DNA of 17,666 bases from CAZDOD01 sp964506935 (GTDB lineage Bacteria > Desulfobacterota > Zymogenia > Zymogenales > Zymogenaceae): contig CAZDOD010000048.1 in assembly GCA_964506935.1 (NCBI GenBank), forward strand, positions 1 through 17,666, given 5' to 3'. Both the position numbers and the translations under genes were made by a program. Under the pieces are notes generated by a model. It was not told the origin of the DNA, ran no database searches, and saw only the letters and a list, made by a program, of their open reading frames with translations. This document shows, piece after piece, positions 7,316 through 13,929 of this stretch (the first letter of the stretch is position 1; each line of letters starts with the position of its first letter).

Positions 7316-9760
7316 TCAACTACCCTGTGAACTTGATGGGCGAATTCGCATCCCGATGAGGATGCCTACTGCAATGAGCAAGATGCCAACAATGGCCATT
7401 ATGATATAAAGTGGCCACCCGTGCAGGAACCCTCCTACATAAAATGCACTGGCAGTCGTCCAGTTGCTCTGGTTCTGAGCACCATCCACGGCTCTGACTC
7501 TCCAATAATATGGATTCGGGGGATTACCCGTTGTCGAACTCAGTTCTTCCATCTTCGTAAGCTGGTACTCGGATGTATCCAATCCCTCTTTGTATATTAT
7601 TATGTGATTAAAATCAGAGTCCTGGGCTACTTCAAGAGTATACGTTACTCCGCTTGGGTCAGATACGGCCGTCCAATTAAAAAGCACATTCCCCCTTTTT
7701 TGCGAGTCATTTTCCGGTCTTAATGACACTGGCGCTGGTGGAGGAGTGGAATCATCTGTATAGACCAAATTGGGAGTTGTCCAATCACTGGCATTACCGG
7801 CTCCATCTACAGCTCTTACCCGCCAGTAATAGGGATTCGTTTTCTTGGTCAGCTGGAGCGCTTCCGACTGCCCGACCTGATATTCCGTTTGTGTGAGTCC
7901 CTGCTTGAATAGCAACAGACTGGAGAAATTAGAGCCCCTGGCTACCTGGAGGTCGTAGGTAACACCACTGGAGTCGCTAACGGCAGACCAGCTGAAAACA
8001 GGTCTTATATCTACTTGCGAATCGTTCTGAGGACCAAAAACCATTGGTTGGCCGGGAGGAGTGGAATCCTGGGTATAGAAGGAATCCGGACTCGCCCAAT
8101 CGCTGGCGTTACCGGCTCCATCCACAGCTCTTACGCGCCAGTAATAGGAGTTCGTTTTCTTGGTCAGCTGGAGCGCTTCCGACTGCCCGACCTGATATTC
8201 CGTTTGTGTGAGTCCCTGCTTGAATAGCAACAGACTGGAGAAATTAGAGCCCCTGGCTATCTGGAGGTCGTAGGTAACACCACTGGTGTCGCTGGCGGCA
8301 GACCAGCTGAACCTGGTTTGCACGTCGGTCTGGCTACCGGATTGCGGCGTCAATAGATTCGGCACTGGCGGTGGAGTTGATTCCATGGTGAAATTGGCGG
8401 AGGCGGTGACTCCCTGGGTGGTGAGATCGAGTGCGGTGACAACATGCTGCCCCGCTCTGGAGACGGGCACGCTAAAAGTCAATGAAAAAGAGCCGACACT
8501 GCTGGTGGTAACGGTTATTATTGCCTGATTATCATAAGTCAGGGTAACTTTACCATCCGGGGTAAAGCCGGTGCCGCTTACCAGCAAGTCTGCCCCCACA
8601 TGCCCTGTGGAGGGGCTCAGCTGGATGCTGGATATTACGCTGAATGAGGCAGTAGCGGAATATACTCCGTCACTGGCCCCAACAGTGTAACTCCCTGCGA
8701 TACTGGCCGGCATAGTAAAGCTGGCTGAGAAGCTGCCATCAGAGTCTGTCGTGACATTTGGCGGCTGGGTAGAAACCGTGGCGCCTCTGAAGGTTATTTG
8801 TACAACGGTATTGGAGCGGAAACCTTTACCGTTAACAGATACGATGGTTCCGGGGGCACCGCTACCCGGACTTATAATAATATTGGGTTTCACCAGGAAG
8901 CTGGCTGAGTCTGTAGCAAGCCCGCTATCCCGGGCACTTATTGAGTGACTTCCCCGGGAACCCGCCGGAACAACCAGGGTTGCCGAGAACGAACCACTAC
9001 TACTGGTGGTTATTTGGTTACTGCTGACGATACTACTGCCCCAATAAATAGTGATCGCGGAACTGGCACCAAACCCGGTGCCTGCAAGGTTTATTTGACT
9101 GCCCACCGAGCCCTCCTGGGGGCTGATGGCAAGGTGGGGTCTGATGGTGAAGATAACGTTCGGTGAGGATGCTATACTATCGCTGCCGTAGACGTTATAA
9201 TTACCTCTCGGTATCGTTGGCACCTGGAAATCGACAGGGTTTAACTCACCATATATATTGCTCTGGGTGGTCAAGATAGATCTGTTATTGAATACAATGC
9301 TTATCGTAGTGTTGGCACGGAAACCCACACCGGTGACGGTGACCGTATCGCCAACATAACCCGTATTGGTGGTTAACTGAATACTGGAACTAACCGTGAA
9401 TGTCAGAGAGAAATTACCCCTGTTTGAAGCGACCCGTATCGTGTGCTGTCCCCAGGTGGCGGAAGGAATTGTAATAATGCGGGAAAAACTGGTCCCGGAT
9501 ATAATAGTCGTCGGAGCCAGCACCTCTTCGTATATGGTGCCGGGAGCAAAGATTATCTGATAGGTATCGCCATCATTAAACCCAGAACCGGAAACGGTGG
9601 TGGTTGTCCCGGGTGACCCGGAAGATGGAGATATGGTCACACTTTGTGCCATGACTGGTGCTGCACTCAGAAACTGCATAGTGATGGCCAGCATAAATAT
9701 CAGAATCGCCGATAGTGCAGTAAAGCTCAGGCGATGGACTAATTTCAATTTAATTTTCAT
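7316..9760 (-). CDS. Large surface protein: five IPT/TIG-like and three Fn3-like repeats, C-terminal membrane anchor
   Basis: 814 aa. Residues 1-38 are a signal peptide (basic start, hydrophobic core, cleavage after PVMA). Residues 40-460 form five immunoglobulin-like repeats starting near 40, 126, 208, 292 and 378, each with an 'ISPxxGxxGtxxxvxGxGF' beginning, as in IPT/TIG folds. Residues 461-565, 566-670 and 671-777 are three fibronectin-III-like repeats, each opening with STPP and carrying FxWxAxSDxSGVTY and YYWRVRAVDGA. The first two Fn3 units are almost identical in DNA. A single membrane helix (about 782-804) and a short basic tail anchor the protein. No enzymatic domain is seen. A role in adhesion or the surface layer is inferred. 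GGAG lies 9 nt before the ATG. The 215-bp AT-rich leader upstream has no clear promoter. Confidence 0.88.
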   Translation of the reverse strand: MKIKLKLVHRLSFTALSAILIFMLAITMQFLSAAPVMAQSVTISPSSGSPGTTTTVSGSGFNDGDTYQIIFAPGTIYEEVLAPTTIISGTSFSRIITIPSATWGQHTIRVASNRGNFSLTFTVSSSIQLTTNTGYVGDTVTVTGVGFRANTTISIVFNNRSILTTQSNIYGELNPVDFQVPTIPRGNYNVYGSDSIASSPNVIFTIRPHLAISPQEGSVGSQINLAGTGFGASSAITIYWGSSIVSSNQITTSSSGSFSATLVVPAGSRGSHSISARDSGLATDSASFLVKPNIIISPGSGAPGTIVSVNGKGFRSNTVVQITFRGATVSTQPPNVTTDSDGSFSASFTMPASIAGSYTVGASDGVYSATASFSVISSIQLSPSTGHVGADLLVSGTGFTPDGKVTLTYDNQAIITVTTSSVGSFSLTFSVPVSRAGQHVVTALDLTTQGVTASANFTMESTPPPVPNLLTPQSGSQTDVQTRFSWSAASDTSGVTYDLQIARGSNFSSLLLFKQGLTQTEYQVGQSEALQLTKKTNSYYWRVRAVDGAGNASDWASPDSFYTQDSTPPGQPMVFGPQNDSQVDIRPVFSWSAVSDSSGVTYDLQVARGSNFSSLLLFKQGLTQTEYQVGQSEALQLTKKTNPYYWRVRAVDGAGNASDWTTPNLVYTDDSTPPPAPVSLRPENDSQKRGNVLFNWTAVSDPSGVTYTLEVAQDSDFNHIIIYKEGLDTSEYQLTKMEELSSTTGNPPNPYYWRVRAVDGAQNQSNWTTASAFYVGGFLHGWPLYIIMAIVGILLIAVGILIGMRIRPSSSQGS
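7751..8380 (-). repeat. Near-identical 315-bp tandem duplication encoding two Fn3-like units
   Basis: Units 7751-8065 and 8066-8380 have a period of exactly 315 bp (105 codons). They are highly similar between 7781-7996 and 8096-8311 and fully identical over 109 bp (7836-7944 against 8151-8259). The third Fn3 unit of the same gene is far more diverged, so the pair looks like a recent duplication or gene conversion. Such repeats can change in copy number by recombination. Confidence 0.9.
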
Positions 9761-9856
9761 TGCCTTTGTCTCCTTTTTTACTGCTATTTAATAGAACGAC
9801 AAGGGTGCCATTAAGTTACTACTCTTCCTAAATATAGCTGTAGCCAGATTGAAAAA

Positions 9857-9919
9857 TCATAAAATCGAAATAGAATCTAGACCCGTAATCGAAGCTAATG
9901 CTTTAAAAATAGGCGGCAT
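9857..9919 (-). CDS. Possible 20-aa leader peptide upstream of the large surface protein
   Basis: A 20-codon ORF, MPPIFKALASITGLDSISIL, starts at an ATG with AAAGGA about 7 nt upstream. It lies in the AT-rich gap between the coiled-coil gene and the large surface-protein gene, 96 bp before the latter. The sequence could form an amphipathic helix. With so few codons chance is a strong alternative; no homologue is known to me. Confidence 0.18.
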   Translation of the reverse strand: MPPIFKALASITGLDSISIL

Positions 9920-9975
9920 TTCTTAATCCTTTTATTGTTCTTATTATTTGTCTACTTTCTTACTTCCTATTCAGT

Positions 9976-10287
9976 TCACTTTATGATTTTGCCCTGGTGA
10001 CCCCTGTCTGCACTCCCATCCTCAATATCGACAGCCTCAACAAGCTTACGAAACTCGTCCTGGTGCAACACTCCTTTATGTCCGAGATACCTGATAAGGG
10101 AAGCAAAATACAACCTGAGTTCGCTATTTTCCCTTTCAAGTTGGGCGACCCGGCTATTGAGCGTTGTATCTCGTGTCCCAGCGCTGGTCTCCAGTTGCTG
10201 CCGAAGGTCTTCGATCTCCCGTCTTTGGTCTTCGATATCCATTTGCTGGCCCCAGTTACCCAGTAATAGCATTCTTCCCCAGCCCAT
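9976..10287 (-). CDS. Small coiled-coil protein of unknown function (103 aa)
   Basis: Begins MGWGRMLLLGNWGQQ, then a strongly charged heptad-like helix at about 17-60 (rich in Glu, Arg, Gln and Leu, with RVAQLERENSELR at 46-58), then a second short helix (HQDEFRKLVEAVDIEDG). No signal peptide or membrane helix, so probably cytoplasmic and oligomeric. The start is supported by AAAGGAG 6 nt before the ATG. It follows the 72-aa membrane protein by 56 bp on the same strand and may be cotranscribed with it. The window shows no catalytic motif; a scaffold or regulatory partner for the membrane protein is a guess. Confidence 0.72.
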   Translation of the reverse strand: MGWGRMLLLGNWGQQMDIEDQRREIEDLRQQLETSAGTRDTTLNSRVAQLERENSELRLYFASLIRYLGHKGVLHQDEFRKLVEAVDIEDGSADRGHQGKIIK

Positions 10288-10343
10288 TTGATTCTCCTTT
10301 CATTAGTCATTAGCAATTTCTTCGAAGCTATATTCATATTTAC

Positions 10344-10562
10344 TTATCTCCTTGCTTTAACAAGCTGGGCTATGCCCGTACCGAGCATTGCTAAACCCAA
10401 GAGAGTGGTCAGCATGGTTAAAAACATGGCGAAAACCATGGGCGGCCCGGGGTTAGTATTCACGAACCCTGACAGATTACTACCCGCTGGCATAGGCACA
10501 ATGAATTCAAGTGGGTATCCCCATCTAGTGATAAAGATAGGAACAGCCGGTTTACTTGTCAT
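10344..10562 (-). CDS. Small single-pass membrane protein (72 aa)
   Basis: Starts MTSKPAVPIFITRWGYP; a Pro/Gly-rich segment follows (about 22-41, with NTNPGPP), then one hydrophobic helix (about 42-68) and a basic end, VKARR. The positive end suggests an outside N-terminus and inside C-terminus. The start at 10562 was chosen because AAGGAG is 6 nt upstream; a longer in-frame version to 10682 lacks an SD and would overlap two other genes. It overlaps the end of the 74-aa ORF by 11 bp, which suggests translational coupling. Family not recognised. Confidence 0.65.
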   Translation of the reverse strand: MTSKPAVPIFITRWGYPLEFIVPMPAGSNLSGFVNTNPGPPMVFAMFLTMLTTLLGLAMLGTGIAQLVKARR

Positions 10563-10776
10563 GACCTTCTCCTTGGAGCAGCGGTAAAAGCTCTCTGATA
10601 TAAGCGAACAAATCCGGCTCTCCCGGAAGCATATCGTCTTTAACTTCCATCTGTGTGGCGTTTTGACGCCCGGTCTTTTCAAAGTAATACAAATACTCTA
10701 GGTAAGATATCGTCTGGGGCTTCTTCCGTTGTCGCGGGGTTAGAAGGCCGTAATGGTAGGTACGTGTGGCTTTCAT
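10552..10776 (-). CDS. Possible small soluble protein (74 aa), overlapping a small lipoprotein gene
   Basis: Begins MKATRTYHYGLLTPRQRKKP, has a Tyr-rich middle (SYLEYLYYFEKTG) and an amphipathic end (DLFAYIRELLPLLQGEGHDK). It overlaps the next gene's start by 11 bp. No good Shine-Dalgarno precedes the ATG at 10776, which lies inside the 57-aa lipoprotein ORF in another frame, 98 bp from that ORF's end. Either the two are truly overlapping genes, or they are one lipoprotein (signal peptide from one frame, body from the other) separated by a frameshift. Composition looks protein-like in both frames, so I cannot decide. Confidence 0.42.
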   Translation of the reverse strand: MKATRTYHYGLLTPRQRKKPQTISYLEYLYYFEKTGRQNATQMEVKDDMLPGEPDLFAYIRELLPLLQGEGHDK

Positions 10777-10852
10777 TCATGGCTGACCGGCAGCCGGTGA
10801 CGAGCAGAACAATCAGCATAACAGCCATAAAAATAAGTACCGGCTTTTTCAC
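10679..10852 (-). CDS. Small lipoprotein (57 aa) with GTG start
   Basis: Below usual length cut-offs. Starting at a GTG it reads MKKPVLIFMAVMLIVLLV, then TGC with the lipobox VTG|C at C21, and a Ser/Pro/Glu-rich tail ending DDILPRVFVLL. The signal peptide is textbook: two Lys, a 16-residue hydrophobic core and the lipidated Cys. GGGAG lies 6 nt upstream of the GTG. It starts 27 bp after the stop of the split lipoprotein gene, on the same strand. Its 3' part overlaps the 74-aa ORF in a different frame; a single frameshift would fuse the two into a lipoprotein of about 100 aa. Confidence 0.5.
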   Translation of the reverse strand: MKKPVLIFMAVMLIVLLVTGCRSAMNESHTYLPLRPSNPATTEEAPDDILPRVFVLL

Positions 10853-10879
10853 TTTTCACTCCCTCGGAGAAATATTCGG

Positions 10880-11230
10880 TTATTGTCTTGAAACAGCGTC
10901 AACCGCACCTGACAGGCGTTCCCAAGGTAGTTCCGGCCTGTTTCGCCCTGTCCCTTCGAGTGTATATACCGGCTGGGCGTAGGCAGGGTTTGTGCCGTCC
11001 GGACTCAGCATAGCGAAGTATTTAAGGGATACATCATTTACCGAAATATGCCGGTAAATATCGCTTATCAAGCAGTCCGGCGCATCCGCCCGGAATTCGG
11101 AAGGGTTACGAAGATGGTCCTGAAATACATCCAGGGCTGATTCGGGTGTCCTAACGTTAACGTAAGAATAAGGCTCGAATTCGGGTGCATTTACGTGCAC
11201 CTCCAGAATCTTGCCGTTCTCGCCGATCAA
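10880..11230 (-). CDS. C-terminal part of a frameshifted exported protein (116 aa)
   Basis: Opens with TTG ATC GGC at 11230, overlapping the TGA of the preceding ORF by 4 nt (TTGA). The protein begins LIGENGKILEVHVNAPEF, which reads as the direct continuation of a beta-strand pair ending the upstream ORF (LFGMGAYF). It has no signal peptide of its own, so on its own it would stay in the cytoplasm. Adding one T to the TTTTT run near 11227-11233 gives a single 363-aa protein. The segment RTPESALDVFQDHL is reminiscent of the alpha-helix of PepSY/YycI-like domains (inferred). Alternatives are true translational coupling from TTGA, a programmed shift or a sequencing error. Confidence 0.6.
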   Translation of the reverse strand: MIGENGKILEVHVNAPEFEPYSYVNVRTPESALDVFQDHLRNPSEFRADAPDCLISDIYRHISVNDVSLKYFAMLSPDGTNPAYAQPVYTLEGTGRNRPELPWERLSGAVDAVSRQ

Positions 11231-11970
11231 AAATAAGCTCCCATCCCGAACAGCTCGCAGCCGTCCAGACCTGTTACATAGCTGACCGAGGTTGCGTAAG
11301 TATAGTGAGATTCTCTTCGACCCTGCATCACGTACATGATGCTCGGTGATACTTCAATATCGATGACTCCTTCGAGATATAGCTTGTGAGAGTCGAGCCA
11401 TTCGCGGGCTATATCGATGCACTCCTGGTCTTCAGGCAGATTTAATGGTATATTTTTTAATCTGTTATTCCATAGAGAAATGCTGCCGTCTTTGAAAATA
11501 GACAATACCGGGGTGCTATCATCCGAGGGAGGTCCGTTATAAAACCTGTAGTCGGGATACTTTAACTGCTTGTTTTCTTCCGGCTCCCCGATAAAGCCGA
11601 GACGCTGCGCCAGGCTGCGCGCATAGGCCTCGTCAACTTCCGGTCTGATAACCTTATAAGCAACCAGCCTTTCCGGTACAGCCGGCAGGGTGGAATTTAC
11701 CGTTAATTCCGCAAATTCGGTTTCCAGTTGAGCCGGCAGGGAACCGAAGACCAGTCGCCAGTATGAACTCTTAAAGTGTAGCGTCTGTCGGTACCTGCCG
11801 CGTAAAAGCTCCATATTACCAAACACGGGCGGTATTGATTTCTCTTCAAGCGTCAATGATGACGGGTTCTCTGATGCAGCCGGCGATGTAGCATTATCGC
11901 AGGAAATAGAAGCTGCACTTCCTAAAACCAGCATGCTAAGGAGCACCGCTGTTGGACCTAGTCTATTCAT
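11227..11970 (-). CDS. N-terminal part of a frameshifted lipoprotein-like protein (247 aa)
   Basis: Signal peptide at 1-23 (MNRLGPTAVLLSMLVLGSAA), then SIS|C24; the lipobox is imperfect (Ser at -3), so lipidation is likely but not certain. A Ser/Thr-rich linker follows, then a mixed alpha/beta body with ECIDIAREWLDSH (about 180-192), similar in style to PepSY-like helices. The ORF ends at a TGA after AYF in a TTTTTGA run, where the next ORF takes over. AGGGAA lies about 6 nt before the ATG. The start overlaps the stop of the 45-aa peptide gene (ATGA), which strongly suggests coupled translation. Family not recognised. Confidence 0.65.
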   Translation of the reverse strand: MNRLGPTAVLLSMLVLGSAASISCDNATSPAASENPSSLTLEEKSIPPVFGNMELLRGRYRQTLHFKSSYWRLVFGSLPAQLETEFAELTVNSTLPAVPERLVAYKVIRPEVDEAYARSLAQRLGFIGEPEENKQLKYPDYRFYNGPPSDDSTPVLSIFKDGSISLWNNRLKNIPLNLPEDQECIDIAREWLDSHKLYLEGVIDIEVSPSIMYVMQGRRESHYTYATSVSYVTGLDGCELFGMGAYF

Positions 11971-12104
11971 TTATCTTCCCTGACCGGATTACCCTCGGGA
12001 ATATCGATCCCGGGTGATGATTTTGCCGGTAAACAGACTCCACCTCCAATCACCACCAGCGCTAGAACCTGCAGAATATAAAGAATTCTTCTTTTAACCA
12101 CCAT
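11967..12104 (-). CDS. Small membrane or secreted peptide (45 aa), coupled to the next gene
   Basis: Below usual length cut-offs. Starts MVVKRRILYILQVLALVV, a basic end followed by a hydrophobic segment (about 7-24) ending GGGVC, then a 20-residue polar tail (PGIDIPEGNPVREDK). Its TGA overlaps the ATG of the 247-aa ORF (ATGA at 11967-11970), a classic sign of a cotranslated pair. The Shine-Dalgarno is weak (AAGG 1-2 nt before the ATG, GGGG further up). It lies 53 bp after the PepSY-like lipoprotein gene. No family recognised. Confidence 0.5.
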   Translation of the reverse strand: MVVKRRILYILQVLALVVIGGGVCLPAKSSPGIDIPEGNPVREDK

Positions 12105-12157
12105 ACCTTAGCCCCAATCTTTAACGTACACAATCGAATAGTCCGCAAACCCGATTC

Positions 12158-13879
12158 TTATCCGCGGTTAACTCCGGTGGGCAAACCGTTCACGGCATCA
12201 ACGTACACACTGAAACGGTTGTCTGTCGAGCCCTCTTCCCAGAACAGGACTATCCAGGTATCTCCCCTGAGATAGGCTTCCACCTGTGCCTTTCCAAACC
12301 GCGTAGCCTTAACCCCCCAATTTATTTCGACTGGAGTTTGTAATATGGTTTCCATGGCGCTTAGAATAGCCTGCTCCTGGCTCACGTAAGGTCCCGGCTC
12401 CGGTGACTGACGGGCGCTCGTACTCTTGAGGTCTCCTGTCTGAGCATCGATGGTAATTATTACGCTTTGCCAAATACCGGTGTAGGGATCTTCCTCAGGT
12501 TGTCCCGGCGGGGGCGGTGGTGGAGATTTTAATGGCCAGGGCATCAGTTCCTCGGCCTCCGCGTTGAGATTATCGAAGATGACTTCCCAGTACCACCCAT
12601 GCCGTTCAGCCTTAATCCCGGCACGGGCTACGATTAAAGCGGGAAGCGTTTTGGAAGCTATCTCAATTGCCTGCTCCTTGCTTATCTGCGTATTCGTCGG
12701 AACCTTGGAAGTTGGAGCAGGCACGTTTTCTTTCACTATTAAACTTATCCCAGGTACTTTGTTATCAATCATTGCCCGGACCAAAGTTACAATTTCAGGG
12801 TCAGCGTGAGAATAGAAGCTAAGAGTAATATCTGTACCGCTGTACCCTGTCATCGAAATTTTGTCATATAACTGTCTTTTATCAAAGAGTTCCTCGATTA
12901 TTTCCTCATAGGTAGCCCTCACAACTTCGAGCGCATATTCTTGGATATTGCGAAATCGGTCCGGCGAGCTTAGAGAAGGGTAAGGTCCCATCATCATGGC
13001 TGCTTTTCCTGCGTCCAGGTCAATAGCAATCTGCATCTGGTAGATAGTGCCTTCGCCAACTGCAATGGTAACCCCCGGATACCACAAGGCATGGGGTGAT
13101 ACGAAATCTGGTATTCCCTCCTTCACCACCCTGTCATACTCCAGAGACCACCAGTTTCCGGATTCCCCATTACTACTCCAGATAATGGCGTACCAATCCA
13201 CTGAACCTATCCTGTAGTCAGTTCTTCCCTGAAGCCATTCCAAAGCTCTTTGACTGTTAAGGGCTATCTCGATAACCTCGGTTTTTTCATCCTCGGTCAA
13301 AGACCTAGGTTGCTCCCAGCCCTCGATTCCCTCCGGTGGTGGTGAGCCTTCCTCCCAGTCTGTCTTGGGTGGCGGTGGAGATGTTATCGGTGGTAGTGCG
13401 GGGATAATTTCGGACGAGACCTCGAAGATGGCCGAAGCCACAACTACCTCATCCAGGTATATTTTTAACCTGTAAGTCCCGGGTACGGCAGGTACCGGCC
13501 ACGGATCATCGAAGGCTACAAGTAATTTCTGGCCCGGCTTGAACGGACCTAGGGCATCCGTTGACCCAACCTCTACTTCTTCTCCCATATCCTCGTTCAG
13601 GAAAACGTACCTTGAAAAGGTGACTTCCTCTTCAATCCGGTCACTTATTCTAAGGCCGAGGTACATCTTCTCACCGGGATTAAATACCCATTGTACATTG
13701 TCGGGATGCGGGTTTACCGGCACCAATGCCCAACCGCCCGGGGGTACAGGTGTACCAGGCTTGAATTTGAATACGGTTATGACCTCGACGACATCGGTTT
13801 CTCCAGGCTGACACCCGACCGTGGCTAATAGCAAGAGAGACATGAGTGTTATTGTAACAATAATATTCAGCTTTTTCAT
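12158..13879 (-). CDS. Lipoprotein with PepSY-like repeats (573 aa)
   Basis: Signal peptide with lipidated C23 (LLLLATVGC). Residues 30-155 look like a beta-sandwich ending in SAIFEVSS; two Pro-rich linkers (161-182 and 451-463, the latter a run of six Pro) separate it from later domains. Three segments follow the PepSY pattern, a helix with 'xxEQAIxxA' and then strands ending in 'I(x)DAxTGxL': about 194-292 (diverged), 399-485 (ISKEQAIEIA ... IDAQTGDLK) and 499-566 (VSQEQAILSA ... YVDAVNGLP). PepSY domains are small extracytoplasmic folds often thought to inhibit proteases or sense envelope state. The AGGAG upstream is 16 nt from the ATG, too far to be ideal; no better in-frame start exists because a TAA precedes it. 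A TATAAT lies in the same short gap. Confidence 0.78.
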   Translation of the reverse strand: MKKLNIIVTITLMSLLLLATVGCQPGETDVVEVITVFKFKPGTPVPPGGWALVPVNPHPDNVQWVFNPGEKMYLGLRISDRIEEEVTFSRYVFLNEDMGEEVEVGSTDALGPFKPGQKLLVAFDDPWPVPAVPGTYRLKIYLDEVVVASAIFEVSSEIIPALPPITSPPPPKTDWEEGSPPPEGIEGWEQPRSLTEDEKTEVIEIALNSQRALEWLQGRTDYRIGSVDWYAIIWSSNGESGNWWSLEYDRVVKEGIPDFVSPHALWYPGVTIAVGEGTIYQMQIAIDLDAGKAAMMMGPYPSLSSPDRFRNIQEYALEVVRATYEEIIEELFDKRQLYDKISMTGYSGTDITLSFYSHADPEIVTLVRAMIDNKVPGISLIVKENVPAPTSKVPTNTQISKEQAIEIASKTLPALIVARAGIKAERHGWYWEVIFDNLNAEAEELMPWPLKSPPPPPPGQPEEDPYTGIWQSVIITIDAQTGDLKSTSARQSPEPGPYVSQEQAILSAMETILQTPVEINWGVKATRFGKAQVEAYLRGDTWIVLFWEEGSTDNRFSVYVDAVNGLPTGVNRG

Positions 13880-13929
13880 TTCCGATAATTATACACTCCT
13901 TTACCTTGGCTGAATATCCGACGACGATT

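Noticed and set aside
9981..10337. 118-aa ORF on the minus strand
   Set aside because: Overlaps the coiled-coil gene in another frame. Its apparent SD is part of the preceding gene's last codons (GCAAGGAGATAA), and the product looks random.
10563..10682. N-terminal extension of the 72-aa membrane protein
   Set aside because: No SD for the upstream ATG, and it would overlap two other reading frames; AAGGAG just before 10562 fits the shorter form.
13886..13891. TATAAT before the PepSY-like lipoprotein gene as a promoter
   Set aside because: No convincing -35 box at 16-18 nt, and the start point would leave only about 1-5 nt before the ATG; it may be chance in an AT-rich gap.
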